Position numbers and translations under genes: made by a program. A DNA stretch of 10,747 bases from Candidatus Gastranaerophilales bacterium (GTDB lineage: Bacteria; Cyanobacteriota; Vampirovibrionia; Gastranaerophilales; Gastranaerophilaceae), in the NCBI GenBank assembly GCA_900767135.1, contig CAAFYU010000084.1, forward strand, positions 1 to 10,747, written 5' to 3'. Below are positions 1 to 5,345 of the stretch, in pieces. Position 1 is the first letter of the stretch, and every line of letters starts with the position of its first letter. The notes beneath the pieces are model-generated. The model was not told where the DNA came from. It made no database searches and was given only the letters and a program-made list of their open reading frames with translations.

Positions 1-53
1 AAAAATTGAAAAATAAGCCTATTTTGAAACAAAAAAAAAAAGTTTTTTTGATT

Positions 54-89
54 GAAGGGGGGGCAATTCGTACGAATTCCCCCGCCTTC
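54..89. terminator. GC-rich hairpin, possible terminator of an upstream gene
   Basis: GAAGG (54-58) pairs with CCTTC (85-89), GGGGG (59-63) with CCCCC (79-83), and the centre AATTCGTACGAATT (65-78) is a perfect 14-bp palindrome, with a one-base bulge on each side (C64, G84). It is the only GC-rich block in the region. Only TTT follows on the plus strand, and on the minus strand the T-rich run lies several bases away. A terminator for genes outside the window is therefore likely but not certain. A protein-binding palindrome or an intergenic repeat are alternatives. Confidence 0.4.
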
Positions 90-102
90 TTTGTAACGAA
101 AT

Positions 103-144
103 ATTACAATTATGTAAATTAATTATTACAATTATAGTAAATTA
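103..144 (+). repeat. Imperfect AT-rich tandem repeat upstream of promoter
   Basis: ATTACAATTATGTAAATTA (103-121) recurs as ATTACAATTATAGTAAATTA (125-144), one base longer, with a period of 22 bp. The second copy ends just before the -35 box at 146. A regulator-binding role is possible from position, but low sequence complexity makes chance or slippage a fair explanation. Confidence 0.4.
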
Positions 145-145
145 C

Positions 146-174
146 TTGAAAAAATTTTGATTATTAAGTATAAT
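146..174 (+). promoter_or_regulatory. Sigma-70-type promoter for the 679-aa gene
   Basis: TTGAAA (146-151), a 17-bp spacer and a perfect TATAAT (169-174) give a near-consensus promoter. Transcription should start near 181, leaving a 5' leader of about 125 nt before the ATG at 306. Confidence 0.75.
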
Positions 175-181
175 AATTACA

Positions 182-242
182 CTTATTGCGTTTTTAGAGT
201 TTGTAAAAAAACTTAAAGAAAAGCCCCCAAAAAGGCAATAAG
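182..242 (+). promoter_or_regulatory. Possible folded 5' leader element
   Basis: CTTATTGC (182-189) is fully complementary to GCAATAAG (235-242). The enclosed 45 nt contain a second small hairpin (AGTTT 198-202 with AAACT 209-213). The pair begins almost exactly at the predicted transcription start. I do not recognise a known riboswitch class, and an alternative pairing (GCC 223-225 with GGC 234-236) exists. This could be a regulatory leader or a chance fold in AT-rich DNA. Confidence 0.3.
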
Positions 243-305
243 TACCGACGTATGGTTTTATATTAAATATATGTGTAGATAGTTATAAACAGTTAAAGTA
301 GGGAT

Positions 306-2345
306 ATGGTAGTAAAATCAATCAGTACAGCGGAAATTAGTAATGCCCGCACAAGACAACAGAACAGCAAAAACAACAACAAACCGACAATACAACCTTC
401 ATTTCAGGGCGGTTTTAATCCTGTCGTGACTCTTATGGATGCAATCGACAGAGGAGGTTTTGCTGCGTCATTTATTGCTCAAGACGGTATTGGTATGGTC
501 TATCCTCGTATTAAAGAAGGGTTGAACCGTGGCAGAGAAATTGATGAAAACGGCAAAAAGCATGGATCTTTGAACTGGGAATTTGCAAGAAAAGAAGGTA
601 TCCGTGAAATTTTAAGCGGCCCGAGTGCTTTTATTATTCCGTTTTTTATAATGCAAGGTATAAAAAAATATTCCGGTACTGCGAATAACGTGTCTATTGA
701 TATGATTAAGGGGTTAGGTAAAAACTTTGAAGAATTTGCTCAAACCTCTCCTGATGCAATCAAAAATACCGCAGAAGCTAAAAAACTTTTCTATAATCAG
801 GTGTTTGAAAATGTTTTGAGAACCTCTACTCAAGAAATTCAGCCTGACAAAACCGTTAAAAATACACTTTCAGATGCAAAAATCAAAGAATTGGCAAGTT
901 CTTTCACTGAAAAAACAATCGAAATCGAAAATGCCAAATCAAAAGGTTTTGTAAGAAATCTTATCGGTAAAACGGTTTCCGGTTCAAAAGAAGATTTGAC
1001 GCAGGCTTTGACGGATGAATTTATGTTGCTTAGAAAACAAAATCTTTCACCGTCAGTAAACGAAATGTCAGCATCATTGAAGGTTCCGGGAAGGGAAAAT
1101 CCAATAGGTGAATCCTTCAAGAAAATGCTCGGTTCAATCAAAGATTTTTCTGACGATGCAATTTCTTCAACTCAGAAAAAACTTGCAAAAGCTCCTGATA
1201 CAAATATTTCTGAATTTATCCAAAAATTTGTTTCAAGACGTTCAGGTTCGAGATTTGTTTCTAACATGTCAATGTTCTTGGCAGTTGTCGGGTTCTACAC
1301 TTTAATTCCGAAACTTTATAATATGGGATTAAAGGAAAACCCTGCGTTGAAACAGCAAAATCAAGGGGTACAGTCCGCTCCTGCAGCTCAAGGTACAACG
1401 GAAAAAGCCACAGATACTCCTGCTAACGGCAAAAAAGATGTAGCCTTCCAAGGTGCAGGACTTCAAAAAGCACTTTCAAAGACTGGTGATGCCATTTCGA
1501 ATTCAAGCTGGTTGAAAAAATTATCAGACAATTTCGAATTTAACGGTCCTTCAATGTCAGTTCCGGCAATGCTTACTTTGCTTTTTGGTTTTTGCTTGCC
1601 ACCGAGATACATTCAAGCTCAAGACAGCTATGACAGACGGGAAATCTTAGTTCGTGACGTTTCAAGTTTTACAGCAATATTGTTTGCGGCAGAAGCTCTA
1701 AAACGTGGTTGCTCTAACGTATTTTCAAAAGTTACCGGGCTTGCACTTAACACAAAACCGCAGGATCACGATAAGTCTGTTCTTCACAAATTCAAAAACT
1801 ACTTCACTCCTGGGGAAGGTATCAACGTATTGAAATCAGAAGCTATTGTTTCTAAATATTCAGATATCGAAAGCTACAAGGGCGGAATTAACGGGTTCTT
1901 TGATTTTATCGAAAACAATGGCGGTAATATCAAAAAAGTTCTCAGACTTGATAAAACTGTTAAGGCAAACGCTGAGGCTATCGTCGGCAAACCTTTGAAA
2001 CAGGCTACTGCTGATGAAATCAAAAATGCCTTCAAAAATGTTAAAAACCAAGACGCTTTGAAGAATATCTACAACGCATTCAAAAACAAAGACAATAAAT
2101 ATATCAAAATTGCAAAAACTGCAAACAGTTCATTTGGCTTTGTGTCAACATTAATTCTTGTACCGTTGTTTATGATGCATTTGGCAAGATTCTGTGACAG
2201 AATGACCAAAAAGAGTATTGCAAAAGCAGAGGCAGAAAAGTCCGCACAAAATTCTTCAACTGCCGAAGCTACTCCGACAACAGGACAAAACCTGAACTAC
2301 ATCTCTTCTCAAAAACCGACAATGGCAGGTTTTTTGAATAAATAA
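306..2345 (+). CDS. Multi-pass membrane protein of unknown function, 679 aa
   Basis: I do not recognise a named family. Hydrophobic segments lie near residues 105-117, 318-337, 417-432, 452-465 and 609-627, separated by Lys/Glu-rich helical stretches, so this is probably an inner-membrane protein with sizeable soluble loops. There is no N-terminal signal peptide. Two FQG motifs (33-35 and 381-383) each precede a stretch with a basic/acidic R-E-x-x-R-type segment followed by a hydrophobic helix (around 95-118 and 444-468), suggesting an internal duplication. Low-complexity Ala/Gln/Thr/Lys linkers occur at 345-378 and 636-665. The ATG at 306 follows a weak, close AGGG, but the strong promoter and the 125-nt leader support it. 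The gene is monocistronic: its own promoter lies upstream and a terminator begins 7 nt after the stop. The coding call is firm; function is unknown. Confidence 0.85.
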   Translation: MVVKSISTAEISNARTRQQNSKNNNKPTIQPSFQGGFNPVVTLMDAIDRGGFAASFIAQDGIGMVYPRIKEGLNRGREIDENGKKHGSLNWEFARKEGIREILSGPSAFIIPFFIMQGIKKYSGTANNVSIDMIKGLGKNFEEFAQTSPDAIKNTAEAKKLFYNQVFENVLRTSTQEIQPDKTVKNTLSDAKIKELASSFTEKTIEIENAKSKGFVRNLIGKTVSGSKEDLTQALTDEFMLLRKQNLSPSVNEMSASLKVPGRENPIGESFKKMLGSIKDFSDDAISSTQKKLAKAPDTNISEFIQKFVSRRSGSRFVSNMSMFLAVVGFYTLIPKLYNMGLKENPALKQQNQGVQSAPAAQGTTEKATDTPANGKKDVAFQGAGLQKALSKTGDAISNSSWLKKLSDNFEFNGPSMSVPAMLTLLFGFCLPPRYIQAQDSYDRREILVRDVSSFTAILFAAEALKRGCSNVFSKVTGLALNTKPQDHDKSVLHKFKNYFTPGEGINVLKSEAIVSKYSDIESYKGGINGFFDFIENNGGNIKKVLRLDKTVKANAEAIVGKPLKQATADEIKNAFKNVKNQDALKNIYNAFKNKDNKYIKIAKTANSSFGFVSTLILVPLFMMHLARFCDRMTKKSIAKAEAEKSAQNSSTAEATPTTGQNLNYISSQKPTMAGFLNK

Positions 2346-2351
2346 AATTAT

Positions 2352-2381
2352 AAACGCAACTCTATCTTAAGGGTTGCGTTT
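2352..2381 (+). terminator. Rho-independent terminator of the 679-aa gene
   Basis: AAACGCAAC (2352-2360) pairs perfectly with GTTGCGTTT (2373-2381) around a 12-nt loop. A run of five T spans the stem end (2379-2383). It starts 7 nt after the stop codon. Confidence 0.85.
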
Positions 2382-2452
2382 TTACTACACTAACTACTTA
2401 ATCATATTTTACATAAATAGCAATTTTACCTCCAACTAAACCTTTATTAAGG

Positions 2453-2458
2453 TATAGT
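2453..2458 (+). promoter_or_regulatory. Weak -10 box ahead of the decayed gene
   Basis: TATAGT lies 21 bp upstream of the ATG at 2479, just after a short palindrome CCTTTATTAAGG (2441-2452). I see no good -35 box at the right distance, so this is a tentative promoter call. An AAGGGA ribosome-binding site precedes the start codon by about 6 nt. Confidence 0.3.
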
Positions 2459-2478
2459 GAAATTTTTAAGGGAAATTT

Positions 2479-3181
2479 ATGTCTGAGATTGACAATTTTT
2501 TGAACAATCAAAATCAAACAAATTATTATATTAGAAAACCCATATCTAATGCGATATCAACGGCAGAAACAATTTCTCAACATCCGCTTGAAGAAAATGT
2601 TAAACCTCAAGAACCTGCTGTCGATTTGACAGAAGTAAGGGATGAATTCGATAAGGCTAAAAATGATAACGGGCTTATCCGAAAATTTTATAATGCTTAA
2701 AAAAATGTTTCTGGAGCCGGTTTAGGCTCAAAGGCTCTTGAGAAAGAAGTTAAACGTTATGAAAATGGCGAAATTTCAAAAGAAGAGATTGAAAAGATAA
2801 TTTCCCAATACAAAATTTCACAAGAAAACGGAACTCAGACTTTAGGCGATGTCGCAGCAGGTGCGGCAGCTATTGCAACATATCTGACGGCGGATAAAGT
2901 AATTAAAAAATTCAGAGTTCAAAACAAACTTAATGCCCTGCCTGAAATGGCAAAGGTGCAATCGAAAGTATAAAAGCATTGCCGCAAGGCAAAAAATACG
3001 TACGAGAAATTACAAAACTTCTCAATTCCAATACAAAAACAAAACTTTTGATGTTGCCTATTCTTGCAATGATTGGCGGCAGCACAAAACAAACAGTACG
3101 GAATATTTGACATATAGATTAAAACAAAACATGCCGTTAGCAAATGATGAAAATGTTTTGTCGCAGATTCTTGAAAAATAA
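2479..3181 (+). pseudogene. Decayed gene, unknown function (one nonsense change, two frameshifts)
   Basis: An intact 5' part (73 aa, starting MSEIDNFLNNQ) stops at a TAA (2698-2700). The same frame then runs on for 90 more codons (KNVSGAGLGSKALEKEVK onward) to 2973. The likely ancestral codon at 2698 is TTA (Leu), one change from TAA. Near 2952-2973 the sense shifts to another frame (IESIKALPQGKKYVREITK), as if one A had been lost from an A run. Near 3104-3110 it shifts again (YRLKQNMPLANDENVLSQ), as if one T had been lost, ending at the TAA at 3179-3181. Repairing all three gives about 234 aa: a polar N-terminus, a Lys/Glu helical middle, and Ala-rich and Leu/Ile-rich hydrophobic patches. 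The changes are few and two are homopolymer indels, so decay is recent or they are sequencing errors. Family not recognised. Confidence 0.65.
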
Positions 3182-3194
3182 TTAAAAACAAAGA

Positions 3195-3234
3195 AAAGGG
3201 ACGTCTAAACTCATCAGAGTTTAGACGTCCCTTT
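3195..3234. terminator. Long perfect hairpin, terminator between convergent genes
   Basis: An 18-bp perfect stem (3195-3212 with 3217-3234) closes on a four-base ATCA loop. On the minus strand the stem is followed by a T-rich stretch, so it should terminate the DUF1858 gene 21 bp upstream of it. On the plus strand it lies just after the decayed gene, but its T run is short. It is probably bidirectional. Confidence 0.8.
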
Positions 3235-3254
3235 AAAAATGTATTTATCGTAAA

Positions 3255-3467
3255 TTAACCTTCAATATTTTCGATTAATTCGTTGATGTCAGCAACCATA
3301 GCTTCCGGATCAAAGCCGTGAACTCGAGCTCCTGCTTCAAGGTTTTCAAATCTTGCCGCAGCACAGCCGATACATCCCAAGCCGTATTTTTGAAAAATTT
3401 CGATAGATTGCGGATAAGCTTGCACGATATCCATAATGTTCATTTCTTTTGTAACTTTTCCTGACAT
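3255..3467 (-). CDS. DUF1858 (hybrid-cluster-associated redox disulfide domain) protein
   Basis: A 70-aa protein that is essentially one DUF1858 domain. The start (residues 6-14) matches the family pattern of a helix followed by YPQSIEIFQKYGLGC. The family's CxxC pair lies at residues 32-35 (C-I-G-C), followed by the typical tail with an acidic helix. Proteins of this family occur in anaerobes, sometimes near the hybrid cluster protein, and are thought to act as small cytosolic thiol/redox or metal-binding modules. The exact role is not established. No redox partner is adjacent here. An AAGGAG ribosome-binding site sits about 7 nt before the ATG, and a minus-strand TATAAT (3512-3517) about 45 bp upstream may be the -10 box. 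A strong hairpin follows the gene. Confidence 0.85.
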   Translation of the reverse strand: MSGKVTKEMNIMDIVQAYPQSIEIFQKYGLGCIGCAAARFENLEAGARVHGFDPEAMVADINELIENIEG

Positions 3468-3488
3468 AATTTTCTCCTTTTGTTGACT

Positions 3489-3519
3489 TTTACATAAATT
3501 TCATTAATTAGATTATACA
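3489..3519. promoter_or_regulatory. Divergent promoter region between DUF1858 gene and 53-aa ORF
   Basis: On the minus strand ATTATA (3512-3517) reads TATAAT, a perfect -10 box for the DUF1858 gene, with no good -35. On the plus strand TTTACA (3489-3494), a 19-bp spacer and TATACA (3514-3519) form a weaker promoter for the small ORF at 3541. The two -10 boxes overlap, so the two transcripts could compete. Confidence 0.4.
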
Positions 3520-3540
3520 ATAAAAAAGAAGGATGTGTAT

Positions 3541-3702
3541 ATGGAATTGTTGAGAAAATTATTTAAAGATGATGAAAGAGTTGTCGGTCTTTGTGCATTT
3601 AAGAAAGAAGAAAAACGTAACAGTTATTATAATTTTACGTTTAGCGGGCAAAAATTAACGTTTTATACCAACACAAAAAACAATTTTTTGCTTGGAACAT
3701 AA
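3541..3702 (+). CDS. Small orphan protein, 53 aa, unknown
   Basis: The ORF starts MELLRKLFKDDERVVGL and ends in TAA at 3700-3702. A good AGAAGGA ribosome-binding site lies about 8-9 nt upstream, a plausible promoter sits in front, and a perfect terminator hairpin begins 5 nt after the stop. These signals make it more than a random ORF. The product is basic and rich in Lys, Asn, Phe and Tyr. There is no signal peptide, membrane helix or recognised domain. The alternating polar/hydrophobic pattern in the second half (YYNFTFSGQKLTFYTN) suggests beta strands. It could also be the truncated start of a longer lost gene, because the N-terminal amphipathic segment looks like the beginning of a larger protein. 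Confidence 0.5.
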   Translation: MELLRKLFKDDERVVGLCAFKKEEKRNSYYNFTFSGQKLTFYTNTKNNFLLGT

Positions 3703-3706
3703 AACA

Positions 3707-3734
3707 AAAACTGCCATGATACCACGGCAGTTTT
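3707..3734. terminator. Bidirectional terminator between 53-aa ORF and 72-aa gene
   Basis: AAAACTGCC (3707-3715) pairs with GGCAGTTTT (3726-3734), and two further inner pairs are possible around an ATAC loop. T runs follow on both strands (TTTT on plus; TTTTTGTTTT on minus), so it can end both converging transcripts. Confidence 0.85.
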
Positions 3735-3765
3735 CATATATTTCGAGATTGCATGTAATTCTATA

Positions 3766-3984
3766 TTAAGCAATTAAGTCTAATTTTTTTGCAAGAGTTT
3801 CCGAACCTGAAACTTTCGGATGTTCAAGATGATATGGTGAATTTGATGCACTGAAAGCTTGTGACATAAACGGATTTGTTTGTGTCTGAACTTGCGGTTG
3901 TGCGAATTGTGCATGTTGAGCTTCACGGAAGTTAATCGGTTGCGTTCTAAACATATTTACAGCTTGTATTGGTAATAATCCCAT
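3766..3984 (-). CDS. Small lineage-specific protein with C-terminal PKVxGS motif, 72 aa
   Basis: Function unknown. The protein begins MGLLPIQAVNMFRTQPI, has a Gln/Ala-rich middle (residues 22-47) and ends with YHLEHPKVSGSETLAKKLDL. The same C-terminal pattern, Y-x-L-E-[HY]-P-K-V-x-G-S-x-T-L-x-K-x-L-D-L, ends the neighbouring 66-aa protein at 4076-4276, and both share an N-terminal hydrophobic-IxA segment followed by a QP dipeptide and a central FMS. They are therefore paralogues. No signal peptide or membrane helix is seen, and the middle is probably disordered. A GGGGA ribosome-binding site lies about 8 nt before the ATG. The gene has its own promoter with a palindrome across it and a terminator downstream. 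Confidence 0.75.
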   Translation of the reverse strand: MGLLPIQAVNMFRTQPINFREAQHAQFAQPQVQTQTNPFMSQAFSASNSPYHLEHPKVSGSETLAKKLDLIA

Positions 3985-4008
3985 AATTTAGTCCCCAATC
4001 TAATTTAT

Positions 4009-4041
4009 CCCTATACTATAATAAAGTATAGGGCTTGTCAA
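4009..4041 (-). promoter_or_regulatory. Promoter with overlapping palindrome (candidate operator)
   Basis: On the minus strand a perfect TTGACA (plus-strand TGTCAA, 4036-4041) is followed 15-17 bp later by TATAGT/TAGTAT as the -10 box. The spacer and -10 are covered by a 9-bp inverted repeat, CCCTATACT (4009-4017) and AGTATAGGG (4025-4033), with a 7-bp centre. No T run follows, so it is not a terminator. Position and symmetry suggest a repressor site controlling the 72-aa gene. Confidence 0.6.
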
Positions 4042-4075
4042 AAATTGCTTAAATTTACCGATTTGTTAAGAAATA

Positions 4076-4276
4076 TTAAACTCGTAAGTCTAAAGATTTG
4101 CCAAGAGTCGGACTACCTTCAACTTTCGGGTATTCCAAGTTGTATTTCCCTGACATAAAAAAGTTGTCATTAAGTGCGGCATTTTGCGGTTTTCTACCGT
4201 TAGATCCGTCTTGCAGACTGACTGGCTGAACTTTATATAGTTGTTGTGCCTGTATCGCTTTAATTGAATTTAGCAT
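4076..4276 (-). CDS. Small lineage-specific protein, paralogue of the 72-aa protein, 66 aa
   Basis: It starts MLNSIKAIQAQQLYKVQPV and ends YNLEYPKVEGSPTLGKSLDL plus two residues. The end matches the last 20 residues of the protein encoded at 3766-3984, and the IxA...QP and FMS landmarks are also shared, so the two genes are tandem paralogues on the same strand, 91 bp apart. No domain, signal peptide or membrane segment is recognised. An AGAGG ribosome-binding site lies about 6 nt before the ATG. I see no strong promoter of its own directly upstream. With no clear terminator between them, it may also be read through from the BFN gene 93 bp upstream. Confidence 0.72.
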   Translation of the reverse strand: MLNSIKAIQAQQLYKVQPVSLQDGSNGRKPQNAALNDNFFMSGKYNLEYPKVEGSPTLGKSLDLRV

Positions 4277-4369
4277 AATAGCCTCTTTGGTTCTCTCTCT
4301 TACATATATAAAGTTTTTTGAAAAGAGCGAATTTCAGAGGTTCGTGAATTTGTTACAAAGTTAACAAAA

Positions 4370-4885
4370 TTATTGATCGCTTTCGTGGTGATCGTTATCC
4401 TTCATCAATTTTGCAAAATCAGACGGTTTGATACTTTGAACAAACTTTTTAAATTCTTGAGCTTCTTCTTCGTCTTTTGCGGAATCAGTTGAAACTGAAC
4501 CGTTCGAGATGACATTTGCCGTCACGAAAATCGGAGCATCTACTCTAATAGCAAGAGCAATAGCGTCAGACGGGCGGGAATCTATTTCTAATTCTTCATC
4601 ATTATCATTTTTAAGGTATAAAGTTGCGTAGTAAGTATCTTTTTCAACGTCATTAATCAGGACTTTATCTAAATTATACCCTAGTTTTTCAATAATATTA
4701 ATAATCAGATCGTGTGTCATAGGACGAGCTACTGTAAGATTTTCGATTTTTCTTATAATAGCACTAGCTTCAGCAGAACCAATCCAGATAGGGAGAGCTT
4801 TTCTGTTGTCTTTGTCGTGTAGAACGACGATTGGAGAACCTGTTCTTGTATCGAGGGCAATGCCCATAACTTTCATTTCAATCAT
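4370..4885 (-). CDS. Bifunctional nuclease (BFN/DUF151) family protein, 171 aa
   Basis: Residues about 3-125 form a BFN (DUF151) domain. Family signatures are visible: LPIWIGSAEASAI (31-43), RPMTHDL (54-60) and DSRPSDAIALAIR (102-114) followed by PIFV. An acidic tail (residues 131-171) is probably flexible. Some plant relatives are reported to have DNase/RNase activity; the role of bacterial members is poorly defined, so nuclease function here rests on family membership only. A longer reading frame begins at 4912, but the ATG at 4885 is preferred. An AGAAGAGG ribosome-binding site (4894-4901) precedes it by 8 nt, the domain begins right there, and a good promoter would start transcription near 4904, downstream of the longer start. 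The gene is cytosolic and probably heads a transcript toward the small paralogues. Confidence 0.9.
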   Translation of the reverse strand: MIEMKVMGIALDTRTGSPIVVLHDKDNRKALPIWIGSAEASAIIRKIENLTVARPMTHDLIINIIEKLGYNLDKVLINDVEKDTYYATLYLKNDNDEELEIDSRPSDAIALAIRVDAPIFVTANVISNGSVSTDSAKDEEEAQEFKKFVQSIKPSDFAKLMKDNDHHESDQ

Positions 4886-4910
4886 TATAAAAACCTCTTC
4901 TGTTAAGAAC

Positions 4911-4939
4911 ATCTTAAACCAAGCCGGTCAGCTGGTCAA
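4911..4939 (-). promoter_or_regulatory. Promoter of the BFN-family gene
   Basis: On the minus strand TTGACC (plus-strand GGTCAA, 4934-4939), a 17-bp spacer and TAAGAT (plus-strand ATCTTA, 4911-4916) form a sigma-70-type promoter. The predicted start near 4904 leaves a leader of about 19 nt before the ATG at 4885 and excludes the upstream in-frame ATG at 4912. Confidence 0.6.
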
Positions 4940-5001
4940 GTATGGGTTGAGAAAGGGTTGAAGGGGTATGGTGTGAGAGGAGGAATTTTTTATAGAAAGT
5001 A

Positions 5002-5030
5002 TTTACGAAAAAATATATTTGTGATATAGT
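5002..5030 (+). promoter_or_regulatory. Promoter of the tRNA-Ser gene
   Basis: TTTACG (5002-5007), a 17-bp spacer and TATAGT (5025-5030) form a plausible sigma-70-type promoter. The short leader contains a hairpin GCTGAT-AAA-ATCAGC (5041-5055), ending 17 nt before the mature tRNA. Confidence 0.6.
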
Positions 5031-5072
5031 GGAAATACGGGCTGATAAAATCAGCATGACAACCTAATAAAT

Positions 5073-5162
5073 GGAGTAGTGGCCGAGTGGCTGAAGGCGG
5101 CACCCTGCTAAGGTGTTATGTGGGTATAACCTGCATCCAGGGTTCAAATCCCTGCTGCTCCG
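5073..5162 (+). tRNA. tRNA-Ser (anticodon GCU)
   Basis: The acceptor stem pairs GGAGTAG (5073-5079) with CTGCTCC (5155-5161) and is followed by discriminator G at 5162. The anticodon stem GCACC/GGTGT holds the loop CTGCTAA with anticodon GCT, which reads AGC/AGU serine codons. A long variable arm, typical of tRNA-Ser, sits between the anticodon arm and the T arm (CAGGG-TTCAAAT-CCCTG). Length is 90 nt and CCA is not encoded. The last five bases (5158-5162) are also the first five bases of the 188-bp direct repeat, so the gene end marks the edge of the accessory cassette. Confidence 0.97.
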
Positions 5163-5345
5163 TTTTTTAGTCGAAACTTAGAGAATAAGTGAAGATAGAA
5201 TTTACAAAAACCGCCTCAATAGGGCGGTTTTTAGCATGTGATTTTATTTAGAGAATTTTTATTGCTAAATTTCGGTTCATTTTTATCAAATATTCTTCAA
5301 AATTCTCTTTTTCAAATTTTCAAGGTGCAGATTGGTTTTATTTTA
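5158..5345. repeat. 188-bp direct repeat, copy 1 (tRNA-proximal)
   Basis: This stretch matches 9632-9819 at 185 of 188 positions. The three differences are all C/T: 5235, 5273 and 5320. It begins inside the tRNA-Ser 3' end (CTCCG), contains the terminator at 5206-5232, and ends 8 bp inside the stop end of the HAD gene. The bases flanking both ends differ between the copies (G5157 versus T9631; T5346 versus A9820). The arrangement looks like the two ends of an integrated unit, but far longer than a usual attachment core. Confidence 0.95.
5206..5232. terminator. Bidirectional rho-independent terminator (tRNA-Ser and HAD operon)
   Basis: AAAAACCGCC (5206-5215) pairs perfectly with GGCGGTTTTT (5223-5232) around a 7-nt loop. 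T runs lie on both strands. It ends the tRNA transcript on plus and, about 105 bp past the HAD stop codon, the defence operon on minus. Confidence 0.9.

Larger units (their letters stand above)
1..305. other. Gene-free upstream region of the 679-aa gene
   Basis: No credible coding sequence is present. From left to right it holds A/T homopolymer tracts, a GC-rich hairpin (54-89), two imperfect AT-rich direct repeats (103-144), a strong sigma-70-type promoter (146-174) and a leader of about 125 nt with a long-range complementary pair (182-189 with 235-242). These are listed separately. Confidence 0.7.

Noticed and set aside
103..144. AT-rich repeats in the left intergenic region as a CRISPR array or origin iterons.
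   Set aside because: There are only two imperfect copies, with no unique spacers and no replication or cas genes nearby.
2698..2700. TAA stops inside otherwise continuous frames (also 10064-10066) as a sign of stop-codon reassignment or readthrough.
   Set aside because: Intact genes in the window end normally at TAA, and both affected genes also carry frameshifts, so ordinary decay explains them.
4886..4912. Longer BFN protein starting at the ATG at 4912.
   Set aside because: The ribosome-binding site and domain boundary favour 4885, and the predicted transcript starts near 4904.
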